A stretch of DNA of 21,039 nt from Anaerolineaceae bacterium (GTDB lineage: Bacteria; Chloroflexota; Anaerolineae; Anaerolineales; Anaerolineaceae). Position 1 is the stretch's first letter, and each line of letters starts with the position of its first letter. A program made the translations under genes and the position numbers. Of this stretch, positions 1-6,470 are shown piece by piece. The notes beneath the pieces were generated by a model. That model had not been told where the DNA came from. It worked only from the letters and a program-made list of their open reading frames with translations, and did no database searches. Where the stretch lies: assembly GCA_011620505.1 (NCBI GenBank), contig WOZA01000097.1, positions 5,664-26,702 of the forward strand, in the 5' to 3' direction.

Positions 1-209
1 AGCACCTGACCAACATGCGCCAGTCTATTCGGGATTTGGATGAAAGACTAAATCCACCAAGGCAGATGAGCCTGGATGAGATGATTGAATACCTGGGACC
101 CGATGAACTGCTGGAAGTCACCCCGGTAAGCTTGCGTCTGAGAAAACGAATTCTAAACACGCACGACCGTCTCCGTAATGAAAAGACTGGTGAAGTTGAA
201 GAGGATTAG
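1..209 (+). CDS. typA: TypA/BipA ribosome-associated GTPase, C-terminal end only
   Basis: The open frame enters from the left edge (first full codon at base 3) and stops with TAG at 207-209, so only about 68 C-terminal residues are present. The visible part begins HLTNMR, continues with a basic/acidic stretch and 'NPPRQMSLDEMIEYL', then 'DELLEVTPVSLRLRKRIL', which matches the characteristic C-terminal end of TypA/BipA (usual form: LTPPR.M.LE.ALE.I..DELVEVTP.S.RLRKR). TypA is a translational GTPase of the EF-G superfamily that binds 70S ribosomes and is needed for growth under stress and cold. The G domain lies outside the window, so intactness cannot be judged. The downstream gene is convergent and its stop lies only 21 nt away. 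Confidence 0.85.
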   Translation, partial: HLTNMRQSIRDLDERLNPPRQMSLDEMIEYLGPDELLEVTPVSLRLRKRILNTHDRLRNEKTGEVEED

Positions 210-235
210 AAATAGTATTTATTAATATTCCTAAT
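205..235. repeat. AT-rich imperfect inverted repeat between convergent stops
   Basis: ATTAGAAATA (205-214) can pair with TATTCCTAAT (226-235), ten positions with one mismatch, leaving an 11-nt loop. The repeat contains both TAG stop codons, that of typA on the plus strand and that of the SMP-30 gene on the minus strand. It may act as a weak bidirectional terminator, but the stem is almost all A/T and the U run is short, so this is tentative. Confidence 0.25.
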
Positions 236-1100
236 TTGCGCGTAGGTTGAAGCGATTTACTGGCATTCCTGCTACTTGCATCTGAATTGAGAACAGCGCT
301 CCCGCATAAGGTTGAGCGCTCAATTCGTTCTCTGAGAGATCGACGCGCGCACTGGTGATATAGAGCGTACGCAGGTCAGGTCCACCAAATGCCACCGACG
401 TGGGGCGGCTAACAGGTAAAAGAATTTGCGCGAGTTCTTTGCCCTCAGGGGATATTTGAACAACACGCCCACCATCCCAGATCGCGACCCAAAGATTGCC
501 ATCGGCATCGATGGTCAGCCCATCTGGCGTTCCTTCCGGGGTAGTGTAAAAGATTTCTTTGTTGTTTAGCTTTTTACCCTGCAAGCTGTAGCGGTAGATG
601 GAATGGTCGAGAGAATCGGTGTGGAAAAAGAACCTATGGTCAAGGCTCCAGCCAATTCCATTGGATATCGATATATCCTCCAGAAGGATGTCGCATCTTA
701 GCTCGTGCGAAAGGCGATACAGTTTGGCGGCACCGCGTGGACCTTTTGAACCAACCCAAAATTCACCATCTGGTGAAACTTTGCCGTCGTTGAACATGCA
801 GCCAACGCCCCGGGGGATTATTTCCAGGAAGTTTTTGGGGGGAGGATCTCCCGGACGGTAAAAGGCAAAACCCAGTTCAGTCGCGAGCAGCAACTGATTC
901 GTGTCGGTGAGTGCGATGCAACCGAGTTTTTGTCCGATTTTGTGGACTTTTAAGTCAGAATTTTCTAACTGAAACTCATAAAGAAATCCCAGGTCAATGT
1001 CAATCCAAAAGAGCGTTTCGCGGATAGGATCCCAGAGCGGGCATTCCCCAAGCACATTCGCGCAGTGGATTAAAGGTTTGTCAATTGAGTAGGTGAGCAT
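231..1100 (-). CDS. SMP-30/gluconolactonase/regucalcin-family lactonase
   Basis: A full-length 289-residue six-bladed beta-propeller protein of the SMP-30 family. These enzymes hydrolyse sugar lactones such as gluconolactone or xylonolactone with one divalent metal. The expected ligands fall at the expected places: E19 in 'GECPLWD', N104 in 'FNDGKVSPDG', N147 in 'SISNGIGWS' and D193 in 'TPDGLTIDADGNLWVA'. These correspond to Glu18, Asn103, Asn154 and Asp204 of the human protein. No signal peptide is seen, so it is probably cytosolic. The gene is monocistronic and diverges from the wzz-like gene. There is no Shine-Dalgarno sequence; a -10-like hexamer lies 6 nt before the ATG, suggesting a leaderless mRNA. 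The natural lactone cannot be told from sequence. Confidence 0.85.
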   Translation of the reverse strand: MLTYSIDKPLIHCANVLGECPLWDPIRETLFWIDIDLGFLYEFQLENSDLKVHKIGQKLGCIALTDTNQLLLATELGFAFYRPGDPPPKNFLEIIPRGVGCMFNDGKVSPDGEFWVGSKGPRGAAKLYRLSHELRCDILLEDISISNGIGWSLDHRFFFHTDSLDHSIYRYSLQGKKLNNKEIFYTTPEGTPDGLTIDADGNLWVAIWDGGRVVQISPEGKELAQILLPVSRPTSVAFGGPDLRTLYITSARVDLSENELSAQPYAGALFSIQMQVAGMPVNRFNLRAN

Positions 1101-1106
1101 GCTGGG

Positions 1107-1136
1107 ATTTTACCAGCAGAAGCAGGGGTTTGTCAT
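1107..1136 (-). promoter_or_regulatory. Sigma70-type promoter of the SMP-30 gene, probably leaderless
   Basis: On the minus strand, ATGACA (1136-1131, five of six to TTGACA) is followed after 18 nt by TAAAAT (1112-1107). The ATG at 1100 lies 6 nt after the -10 box, about where transcription should begin. The absence of any purine-rich ribosome site before the ATG fits a leaderless message. Its -35 box overlaps that of the divergent wzz promoter. Confidence 0.5.
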
Positions 1137-1158
1137 TCCTCGATGGCAGTGTTAAAAT
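1130..1158 (+). promoter_or_regulatory. Sigma70-type promoter of the wzz-wzy pair
   Basis: TTGTCA (1130-1135), a 17-nt spacer and TAAAAT (1153-1158) give five of six matches in each box. Transcription would start near 1165, just before the AGGAG ribosome site at 1171-1175. The -35 box is shared base for base with the opposing promoter. Confidence 0.55.
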
Positions 1159-1187
1159 ACCAAAAATCTCAGGAGTGTTAGCGATCG

Positions 1188-1985
1188 ATGAAAAAAACGG
1201 GAAAGCCCTCAGGAAAGACAGATTTCAAACCCAGGATTATTCATGCGAAGCCGACTGAGTGGCTTGGTGTGGCAGGTCTGATGCTCCTTGGTGCCTTAGT
1301 GGGGCTGATTCTCAGCCTTTTTCTCCCCCCGAAATATGAAGCCATTTCGAAACTGACCACTAACCTGGAGGTAGTCACGGGTACGAATGTGACGGAAATC
1401 ATGGTGGATTCACAGGTCGACCTCGTTGGCACGCTCATGTTCCATCCGGATGTGGTTGAGAGGGTCAGGCAAAGCCTGGCTGATGAGGGCTTCACCTACA
1501 CAGCTACTGAGTTAACCGGCAAAACGAAGATCGAGCGGCAATTGATGAGCACGCTGATCAAAGTAAGAGATACTGACCCGGAAGTGGCAGCTCTCATAGC
1601 CACTACCTGGGCTGAAAATGCATATGAACGCTTGAACGAGGCCTATTCGCACGCACTTGCCCTTTCGGAAGCCAAGGCCAGCCAGGCAATGCTGACAGCC
1701 TGCATTGAAGACACCACCAAGCAAACACTCCCTTTTTGCCAGTCATTGACAGAGGAAAAAACTAACCAACTCTTTAGTGAAACTGAACGTATCATTTTGC
1801 AGGAAAGTCCGCTGAGCTTGGGACTGACTGGCGAGTTGAATGTCAGCCAGTACCAACCGGCTCCTATCCCGGACCGTCCAATCGCGTTTCAACGAACGAT
1901 ACTGATCCTTGCCGGGGCACTGGCAGGTTTGGTATCTGCGCTGGTTATTGATGAATTGCTGACGAAAGAGTCAGAACGTGAGTAA
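1188..1985 (+). CDS. Wzz-like polysaccharide chain-length/co-polymerase membrane protein
   Basis: A 265-residue protein with the architecture of polysaccharide co-polymerases. It has a basic cytosolic N-terminus, a membrane helix at about 25-46 ('GVAGLMLLGALVGLILSLFL') followed by 'PPKYEA', a long extracytoplasmic helical part, a proline-rich stretch 'PAPIPDRPIAF', and a second membrane helix at about 235-255. Such proteins set chain length or assist Wzy-type polymerisation of surface polysaccharide. It lacks the fused or adjacent tyrosine kinase of the BY-kinase type. Two cysteines around residues 170-182 could form a disulfide in the external loop. AGGAG at 1171-1175 supports the ATG. It overlaps the next gene by 8 nt, implying translational coupling. 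Similarity to named Wzz proteins is architectural rather than strong. Confidence 0.65.
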   Translation: MKKTGKPSGKTDFKPRIIHAKPTEWLGVAGLMLLGALVGLILSLFLPPKYEAISKLTTNLEVVTGTNVTEIMVDSQVDLVGTLMFHPDVVERVRQSLADEGFTYTATELTGKTKIERQLMSTLIKVRDTDPEVAALIATTWAENAYERLNEAYSHALALSEAKASQAMLTACIEDTTKQTLPFCQSLTEEKTNQLFSETERIILQESPLSLGLTGELNVSQYQPAPIPDRPIAFQRTILILAGALAGLVSALVIDELLTKESERE

Positions 1986-3468
1986 ATTCAGGGAAACACT
2001 TGCCGACATAAGTTGGAAGCTGTTGTTGGTGGCTTTGCCGATCACAAGTTTTCCGCTGCTTTCAAAGCTTTTTGGCGGCACGATGGTTGCGCCACTGTCG
2101 TTTTTACCGATGGTTTTACTGATTCTAATCGTGGTACTACCTGACTTTTTGAAGAGGGGCGCATTACCCCGACAATTTCAACCACTCTATGTTTTCTTTT
2201 TGATCGCAATCTTTTCCATCGCACTTGCATTTTTGAGAGAAGTTCCGAGCTTTAGGACGATACCCATCTGGAGAAATGCTGTAGAAGGGTTGGTAACTCT
2301 ACTGATTGGGTTCGGCTTCTACCTTGTCACCATTTATTGTTTGGAAGACCAAGCACAGATACGCAGTGCTCTGCACTGGATCAACCTGGGTGGGATGGTT
2401 ATCATCCTTGCCGTTGGTCTGCAGTACGTAACCTACCAAATCACAGGAGCATTTCCCCAAAGCCTGCGTGCTTTTCAGTCAATTGTTTCTGCGTCCGGCA
2501 GGTTATATGACGGCCGGGCGACAGGGCTGGCATTTGAACCGTCGTGGCTGGCTCATCAGCTAAACATTTTATACATTCCCCTCTGGCTCGGTTTCACTGC
2601 ATCCAATGAATCGGTCTACCGGAAGCGGTTGTTTGGAAAGATACCCTACGAAGCCATCCTGCTTGCGGGCGGCATTATTAGTCTGTTCCTCAGTTTTTCC
2701 AGGATCGGATGGATATCGGTAATCGTAGTCTTCACATACCTTCTGTTCCGTCTGGCGAATTCAGTGATCAACAGGCGGCTGGAAGGGCGGGAAAAAGCGA
2801 CAGGAATGAAGCGCACCAAAAAACAACATTTCTTTGTGAAACTCTTGCTCTGGCTGCTCCTTTTGGTGATCCTGTTATTTTTAGTATTTCCTGCTGGCTT
2901 GATCATGCGCCGGCTGGATCCTCGCATGGAGCAGCTATTTAATGTTACTCTGCTGAAGCAGTATGGAATTATGGGTTGGGCAAGCCGACTTGGTTTTGCT
3001 GAAAGAATCATCTATTGGCAGTCAGCTTTCAAGGTCTTTGTTGATCATCCGTTTTTTGGCAGTGGTTTAGGAGTGGCTGGTTACTACTTCCCCGAAACAC
3101 TTCCCAGTTTTGGTTACCGCCTGCCTGAAATTCTTTCGGTCTTGCTCTACGACGGTTTCATCCCTAATGCCAAAAACTTGTGGGTCAGACTGCTCGCAGA
3201 GACCGGCATCGTCGGGTTTTCTGTTTTTGTTGCCTGGGTGGTGGTTCATTGGCGCAACGCAAAAGCCGTGGAAAAGCGAAAACAATCCGGGCTCTTCAGG
3301 GCAATGGGGTTGGCAGGGCAACTTCTGATCATCGCTCTCATCGTGGAGGGTTTCAGTCTGGATACCTTCGGTTTGCCTTATTATTGGGTTGGTTTAGGGC
3401 TGATCGTGGCGAGCTGGCGTGCTAAGTCGGAGCATTCGGCTTCAAAGTCGAAGCGAAAGTTGGCGTAA
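1978..3468 (+). CDS. O-antigen ligase/Wzy-type polymerase family membrane protein
   Basis: A 496-residue polytopic membrane protein with roughly ten to twelve hydrophobic segments and a basic, serine/lysine-rich C-terminal tail. Recognisable Wzy_C/WaaL-family features are 'TGLAFEPSWLA' (about 182-192), 'LFLSFSRIGWI' (236-246), 'DHPFFGSGLG' (356-365) before the large external loop, and 'NLWVRLLAETGIVG' (400-413). The family polymerises or ligates undecaprenyl-linked glycans at the outer face of the membrane. The start is GTG at 1978, overlapping the wzz-like stop by 8 nt (GTGAGTAA), with only a weak AAAGAG upstream, so translation is probably coupled. Its last 47 nt overlap the convergent prenyltransferase gene. 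Polymerase and ligase cannot be distinguished here. No glycosyltransferases are nearby, so the pair is separated from its biosynthetic locus. Confidence 0.75.
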   Translation: MSKFRETLADISWKLLLVALPITSFPLLSKLFGGTMVAPLSFLPMVLLILIVVLPDFLKRGALPRQFQPLYVFFLIAIFSIALAFLREVPSFRTIPIWRNAVEGLVTLLIGFGFYLVTIYCLEDQAQIRSALHWINLGGMVIILAVGLQYVTYQITGAFPQSLRAFQSIVSASGRLYDGRATGLAFEPSWLAHQLNILYIPLWLGFTASNESVYRKRLFGKIPYEAILLAGGIISLFLSFSRIGWISVIVVFTYLLFRLANSVINRRLEGREKATGMKRTKKQHFFVKLLLWLLLLVILLFLVFPAGLIMRRLDPRMEQLFNVTLLKQYGIMGWASRLGFAERIIYWQSAFKVFVDHPFFGSGLGVAGYYFPETLPSFGYRLPEILSVLLYDGFIPNAKNLWVRLLAETGIVGFSVFVAWVVVHWRNAKAVEKRKQSGLFRAMGLAGQLLIIALIVEGFSLDTFGLPYYWVGLGLIVASWRAKSEHSASKSKRKLA

Positions 3469-4453
3469 AAGCAGAATTCAGCAAATCCCACATAGCTGTG
3501 CTGTTATTGTTACTTGAATTAGCTAAGCGTTCCTTGCCTTCTTCGATTACACGCAGGTGTTCGAGAACCGCGTCGTTAGTTTTCTCGTCGATCCTGGCTT
3601 CAGATAACATCCCAGCCAACTGCCTTGCAAGGTCCGGAGTGATCTGCGGATTCGTTTCCCAGGCAGCTTTGAAGGCGAGGCTCTCTGCCAGACCCAGAAG
3701 AATTGGGAAGGTCTTCTTACGGGTCGTGAGATCTGTCAGATTTGATTTACCGGTGTCAGCGGTGTCACCCCAGATGCCAAGGTAATCATCCTGGATCTGA
3801 AAAGCCAGACCAGCATGCTCTCCAATCTCCTCGAGGGACCGATCAGCCGCCTCATCCGCTCCGGCCAGGATCGCCCCAATTCGCATGGACGCTGAAATCA
3901 GGCGCGAGGTTTTCAAGCGGATCATTTCAAGGTACTGGTCAACCGACACGATTTTTTCAGTCTCAAAGTAAATATCCAGATACTGCCCTCGGAAAACGTC
4001 CAGAGTGGCCTGGCGAAAAACGGAATAGGCTTTGGCAAAATCCGCAAGGTCAACAGTTGACAAAACTTCATGGAAGATGTCGTGTGCCATCGCGGACAGA
4101 AAGTCGCCAACGTTCAGAGCCGGGGCAAGACCATATCGCCGCCAGAGGCACTCGCGTCCAAAGCGTGTCTGACCCTGGTCTTCGATATCATCGTGAACGA
4201 GGGTGTAATTGTGCAATACTTCCATTGCCACGGCAGCAGGCATCAAATCCATTGGCTGGTGACCAAACAATTGACTGCTGGTGAGCAAGAGCATCGGGCG
4301 CAAGCGCTTGCCAGTTGTGGAAGTAGGGTCATTCCAGCCAAAGTGATAGCTGACCATTTCACGGAGCCCCGGCAGACTTTCAGGTGTACGGTCCAGGACA
4401 AATTGCTTCAAACTTACTTCAAACTGGTCTTTTAACCAGGCCAGGTCGCTCAT
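3422..4453 (-). CDS. Trans-polyprenyl diphosphate synthase (short-chain, GGPP/FPP type)
   Basis: A 343-residue all-helical class I prenyltransferase that condenses IPP onto allylic diphosphates. Visible motifs are 'GKRLRP' (48-53, diphosphate binding), the first Asp-rich motif 'DDIED' (88-92), 'LKTSRLI' (180-186), and the second Asp-rich motif 'FQIQDDYLG' with DDxxG rather than DDxxD (222-226). Tyr83 lies five residues before the first motif, a bulky residue at the position that limits chain length in archaeal-type GGPP synthases, so a C15-C20 product is likely (inference). I chose the ATG at 4453 because it overlaps the upstream fni stop as ATGA; an upstream in-frame start would add 20 residues lying inside fni. 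The operon fni-prenyltransferase makes sense, since Fni supplies DMAPP and IPP in balance. The 3' end overlaps the convergent gene by 47 nt. Confidence 0.88.
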   Translation of the reverse strand: MSDLAWLKDQFEVSLKQFVLDRTPESLPGLREMVSYHFGWNDPTSTTGKRLRPMLLLTSSQLFGHQPMDLMPAAVAMEVLHNYTLVHDDIEDQGQTRFGRECLWRRYGLAPALNVGDFLSAMAHDIFHEVLSTVDLADFAKAYSVFRQATLDVFRGQYLDIYFETEKIVSVDQYLEMIRLKTSRLISASMRIGAILAGADEAADRSLEEIGEHAGLAFQIQDDYLGIWGDTADTGKSNLTDLTTRKKTFPILLGLAESLAFKAAWETNPQITPDLARQLAGMLSEARIDEKTNDAVLEHLRVIEEGKERLANSSNNNSTAMWDLLNSAFTPTFASTLKPNAPT

Positions 4454-5490
4454 AACAGCCCGGCGACATCCACGTGTCTGATATTCCATCCCGGGAGAGA
4501 GCCGACCCCGCAAGCAAACATGGCAGTTTTCAGCTGCGCCTTGATCATTTCGATCTGATTGATCAATTCCGATTCACCGCTATTAGCAGCAATTAAGAAC
4601 TTGCGGGCAAAGCCGCCAAGTTTCGCACCAAGCGCAAGCGCTTTCGCGAGGTCCACACCATCTCGAAGGCCGCCTGAGGCAAAAATAATTGGATTTCCTT
4701 CAAGTTCTCGCAATTGAAGGAGGTTTTGAGCAGTCGGAATTCCCCAATCGCTGAAGGCTTGGTTAATAGGGGCTCGAAGTAGGTCAGGCTGGCGATACAT
4801 CTCAACTTTCGCCCAGGAAGTGCCTCCCGCTCCAGCGACATCGATGCCAGCGACTCCAACTTCCAGCAGTTTTCGAGCAATATCCAGGTCGATACCCCAG
4901 CCAACTTCTTTGACCAGGACAGGAACAGGAAGTGAGCGACAGATCGTTTCTATTTTCGGCAGTAAGCCAGAAAAATTGTGATTACCTTCGGGCTGCAGAG
5001 CTTCCTGCAGCGGATTCAGATGCAGGTAAAGCGCATCCGCCTGGAGCATATCTACTGCCATTTTGCATTCATCTATTCCATAGCCATAATTGAGCTGTAC
5101 AGCACCGAGATTGGCAAAAAGCAGCGCATTCGGGGCAAACTTTCTGATATTGAATGACTCAGCTCGCTCGGGATTTTCAATGGCGGCACGCTGAGACCCT
5201 ACGCCCATGGCTATCCCACAGTGCTCCGCGGCCAATGCAAGCGTGCGGTTGAAGGCAGCGCCAGATTGCGTGCCGCCCGTCATTGAAGAAATCAAGATCG
5301 GAACCGCGAGTTGCTTGTTGAAAAGTGACAATGTTGTATCGATGCGTGCAAAATCCAATTCCGGCAGGGCTTTGTGTTTAAGATGAATTTTTTCAAAACC
5401 AGTTGAGATCATGGACTGAACGTCCTGCTCAAGATTAATCCTTATGTGATCATCTTTTCTTTGTGGAAGGAGTGCATCTTTTTTCATCAT
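4450..5490 (-). CDS. fni: Type 2 isopentenyl-diphosphate delta-isomerase (FMN-dependent)
   Basis: A 346-residue TIM-barrel flavoenzyme that interconverts IPP and DMAPP using reduced FMN. The family motifs are in order: 'RKDDH' (11-15), 'SSMTGG' (68-73), 'GVGSQR' (96-101), 'LNPLQE' (158-163), 'VKEVGWG' (193-199), 'GAGGTSW' (220-226, FMN phosphate) and 'SGGLRDG' (272-278). It is first in a two-gene isoprenoid operon, overlapping the prenyl synthase start by 4 nt. Two ATG codons are adjacent (5490 and 5487). No Shine-Dalgarno is visible, and the near-consensus promoter places the transcription start at the first ATG, predicting a leaderless mRNA. The presence of the type 2 enzyme does not by itself tell whether precursors come from the MEP or the mevalonate route. 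Confidence 0.93.
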   Translation of the reverse strand: MMKKDALLPQRKDDHIRINLEQDVQSMISTGFEKIHLKHKALPELDFARIDTTLSLFNKQLAVPILISSMTGGTQSGAAFNRTLALAAEHCGIAMGVGSQRAAIENPERAESFNIRKFAPNALLFANLGAVQLNYGYGIDECKMAVDMLQADALYLHLNPLQEALQPEGNHNFSGLLPKIETICRSLPVPVLVKEVGWGIDLDIARKLLEVGVAGIDVAGAGGTSWAKVEMYRQPDLLRAPINQAFSDWGIPTAQNLLQLRELEGNPIIFASGGLRDGVDLAKALALGAKLGGFARKFLIAANSGESELINQIEMIKAQLKTAMFACGVGSLPGWNIRHVDVAGLL

Positions 5491-5495
5491 AAAGT

Positions 5496-5524
5496 GTTAT
5501 AGTAGAGGCTACAAAAAATGTCAA
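5496..5524 (-). promoter_or_regulatory. Near-consensus sigma70 promoter of fni, leaderless start predicted
   Basis: On the minus strand, a perfect TTGACA (5524-5519), a 17-nt spacer and TATAAC (5501-5496, five of six) form the best promoter in the window. The fni ATG at 5490 begins 6 nt past the -10 box, at the expected transcription start. Confidence 0.75.
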
Positions 5525-5526
5525 TC

Positions 5527-5554
5527 TTTATGTTACAGTTAAGGTCATTATAAC
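5527..5554 (+). promoter_or_regulatory. Possible promoter of the acyl carrier protein gene
   Basis: TATAAC (5549-5554) is a good -10 box placed about 7 nt before the expected start of a short leader that contains AGAGGT at 5558-5563. The -35 region is weak (TTTATG, 5527-5532, 16-nt spacer). It lies back to back with the fni promoter without overlapping it. Confidence 0.35.
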
Positions 5555-5568
5555 AATAGAGGTAAGAA

Positions 5569-5811
5569 ATGGAACAAAACGAAATATTCGAAGCAGTTAA
5601 GGCTGTTGTCACGGATGTCCTGAAAATCGATGGGGATGATATCACGTTGGAAACCCGATTTATTGAAGATCTCAAGGCTGACTCGATGGATCAATTCTTC
5701 CTGATCGATGGTTTCTGCGAGAAATTTGATATCAACATTTCCGATGAAGACGCCCGAAATATTCACACCGTCGGTGATGCAATAAAGGCCATCGAAGCTA
5801 ACAAAAAATAA
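5569..5811 (+). CDS. acpP: Acyl carrier protein
   Basis: An 80-residue acidic four-helix protein of the usual ACP length. The phosphopantetheine attachment site is S39 in 'KADSMDQFFLIDGFCEKF', with DSMD in place of the common DSLD. The helix after it and 'ISDEDARNIHTVGDAIKAIE' are typical of type II fatty-acid ACPs. It carries acyl chains as thioesters between fatty-acid synthesis enzymes in the cytosol. AGAGGT at 5558-5563 is the ribosome site. The gene stands alone, divergent from fni and closed by a strong terminator. There are no fab genes beside it, so a specialised ACP cannot be excluded. Confidence 0.88.
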   Translation: MEQNEIFEAVKAVVTDVLKIDGDDITLETRFIEDLKADSMDQFFLIDGFCEKFDINISDEDARNIHTVGDAIKAIEANKK

Positions 5812-5832
5812 GATCTGCTTTACGCACATAAT

Positions 5833-5868
5833 AAGGCATTCGTTTGGTTGGAATGCCTTTTGTGTTTA
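5833..5868 (+). terminator. Rho-independent terminator of acpP
   Basis: AAGGCATTC (5833-5841) and GAATGCCTT (5851-5859) form a perfect 9-bp stem with a 9-nt loop, followed by TTTGTGTTT. It lies 21 nt after the ACP stop codon. Confidence 0.8.
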
Positions 5869-5914
5869 ATCTTTGAACACAATTTACACTCGCCTGGTTA
5901 TCTTGTAAAACGGA

Positions 5915-5943
5915 TTCACTGCTGGTATGCAGTTTTGTAGAAT
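5915..5943 (+). promoter_or_regulatory. Possible promoter of the DUF1801-type gene
   Basis: TTCACT (5915-5920), a 17-nt spacer and TAGAAT (5938-5943) match four and five of six bases. It lies between the acpP terminator and the GAGG ribosome site at 5953-5956, where a promoter is needed because of the upstream terminator. Confidence 0.4.
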
Positions 5944-5962
5944 GTCATAAGCGAGGTTCAAT

Positions 5963-6415
5963 ATGTCAGAAAAGAAACCAAAAAACGGTGAAGCATCAGC
6001 ATCAAATTGGTCCGAGGAAGAAAAAGCAGCCATGAAGGAACGCGCCAAAGAGCTGAAGGCAGATAAGGTTGCAAGAAGTAAGGCCAGTGATGAACAAGCT
6101 GTGATGGATAAGATTGGCGAAATGCCTGAGGTGGAACGTGTGATTGCTTTGAGATTGCACGAGATGATCAAGGAAGAATTTCCTGACCTGTATCCAAAAA
6201 CCTGGTATGGAATGCCCGCCTACCAGCTTGGCGGAAAGATTCTGGTCTTTTTCCAGAGCGCACATCGATTTGGTTCAAGGTACAGTACCTTAGGTTTCAG
6301 TGATACTGCCAAACTGGATGATGGTGCATTCTGGCCGACTTCTTTTGCCCTTAGCGAATTGGACGCAAAAGTGGAAGCTCAGATCCGTGAACTGATCAGG
6401 AAGGCGATCGGTTGA
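5963..6415 (+). CDS. DUF1801 (YdhG-like) domain protein
   Basis: A 150-residue soluble protein. Residues 1 to about 50 are a highly charged Lys/Glu/Ala-rich segment, probably helical or disordered. Residues about 56-148 look like the DUF1801/YdhG fold, with 'PKTWYGMPAYQLGGKILVFF' as its conserved core and 'STLGFSDTAKLDDG.FWP' after it. The family is related in fold to YjbR and frataxin-like proteins, and members have been suggested to be iron chaperones or to act in stress responses, but the function is not established. Start supported by GAGG at 5953-5956. It is monocistronic and faces the SPFH gene across a bidirectional terminator. Confidence 0.65.
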   Translation: MSEKKPKNGEASASNWSEEEKAAMKERAKELKADKVARSKASDEQAVMDKIGEMPEVERVIALRLHEMIKEEFPDLYPKTWYGMPAYQLGGKILVFFQSAHRFGSRYSTLGFSDTAKLDDGAFWPTSFALSELDAKVEAQIRELIRKAIG

Positions 6416-6421
6416 AAACAA

Positions 6422-6454
6422 AAAAGTGGCTGGTTTTAGTGACCAGCCACTTTT
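6422..6454. terminator. Bidirectional intrinsic terminator
   Basis: AAAAGTGGCTGG (6422-6433) pairs perfectly with CCAGCCACTTTT (6443-6454), a 12-bp stem with a 9-nt loop. On the plus strand TTTTGCTATT follows; on the minus strand the tail reads TTTTTGTTTTC. It sits between the convergent stops of the DUF1801 gene (6415) and the SPFH gene (6471) and can end both transcripts. Confidence 0.85.
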
Positions 6455-6470
6455 GCTATTCAAGCATGAA

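Noticed and set aside
3742..4284. Plus-strand 180-codon open frame opposite the prenyl synthase
   Set aside because: It lies wholly antisense to a gene with intact family motifs, has a low-complexity Pro/Gln/Arg/Ser-rich composition and no ribosome site. It is a shadow frame.
4454..4513. Longer prenyl synthase start at 4513
   Set aside because: The added 20 residues lie inside fni and do not resemble the family N-terminus; the ATG at 4453 gives an ATGA overlap with the fni stop.
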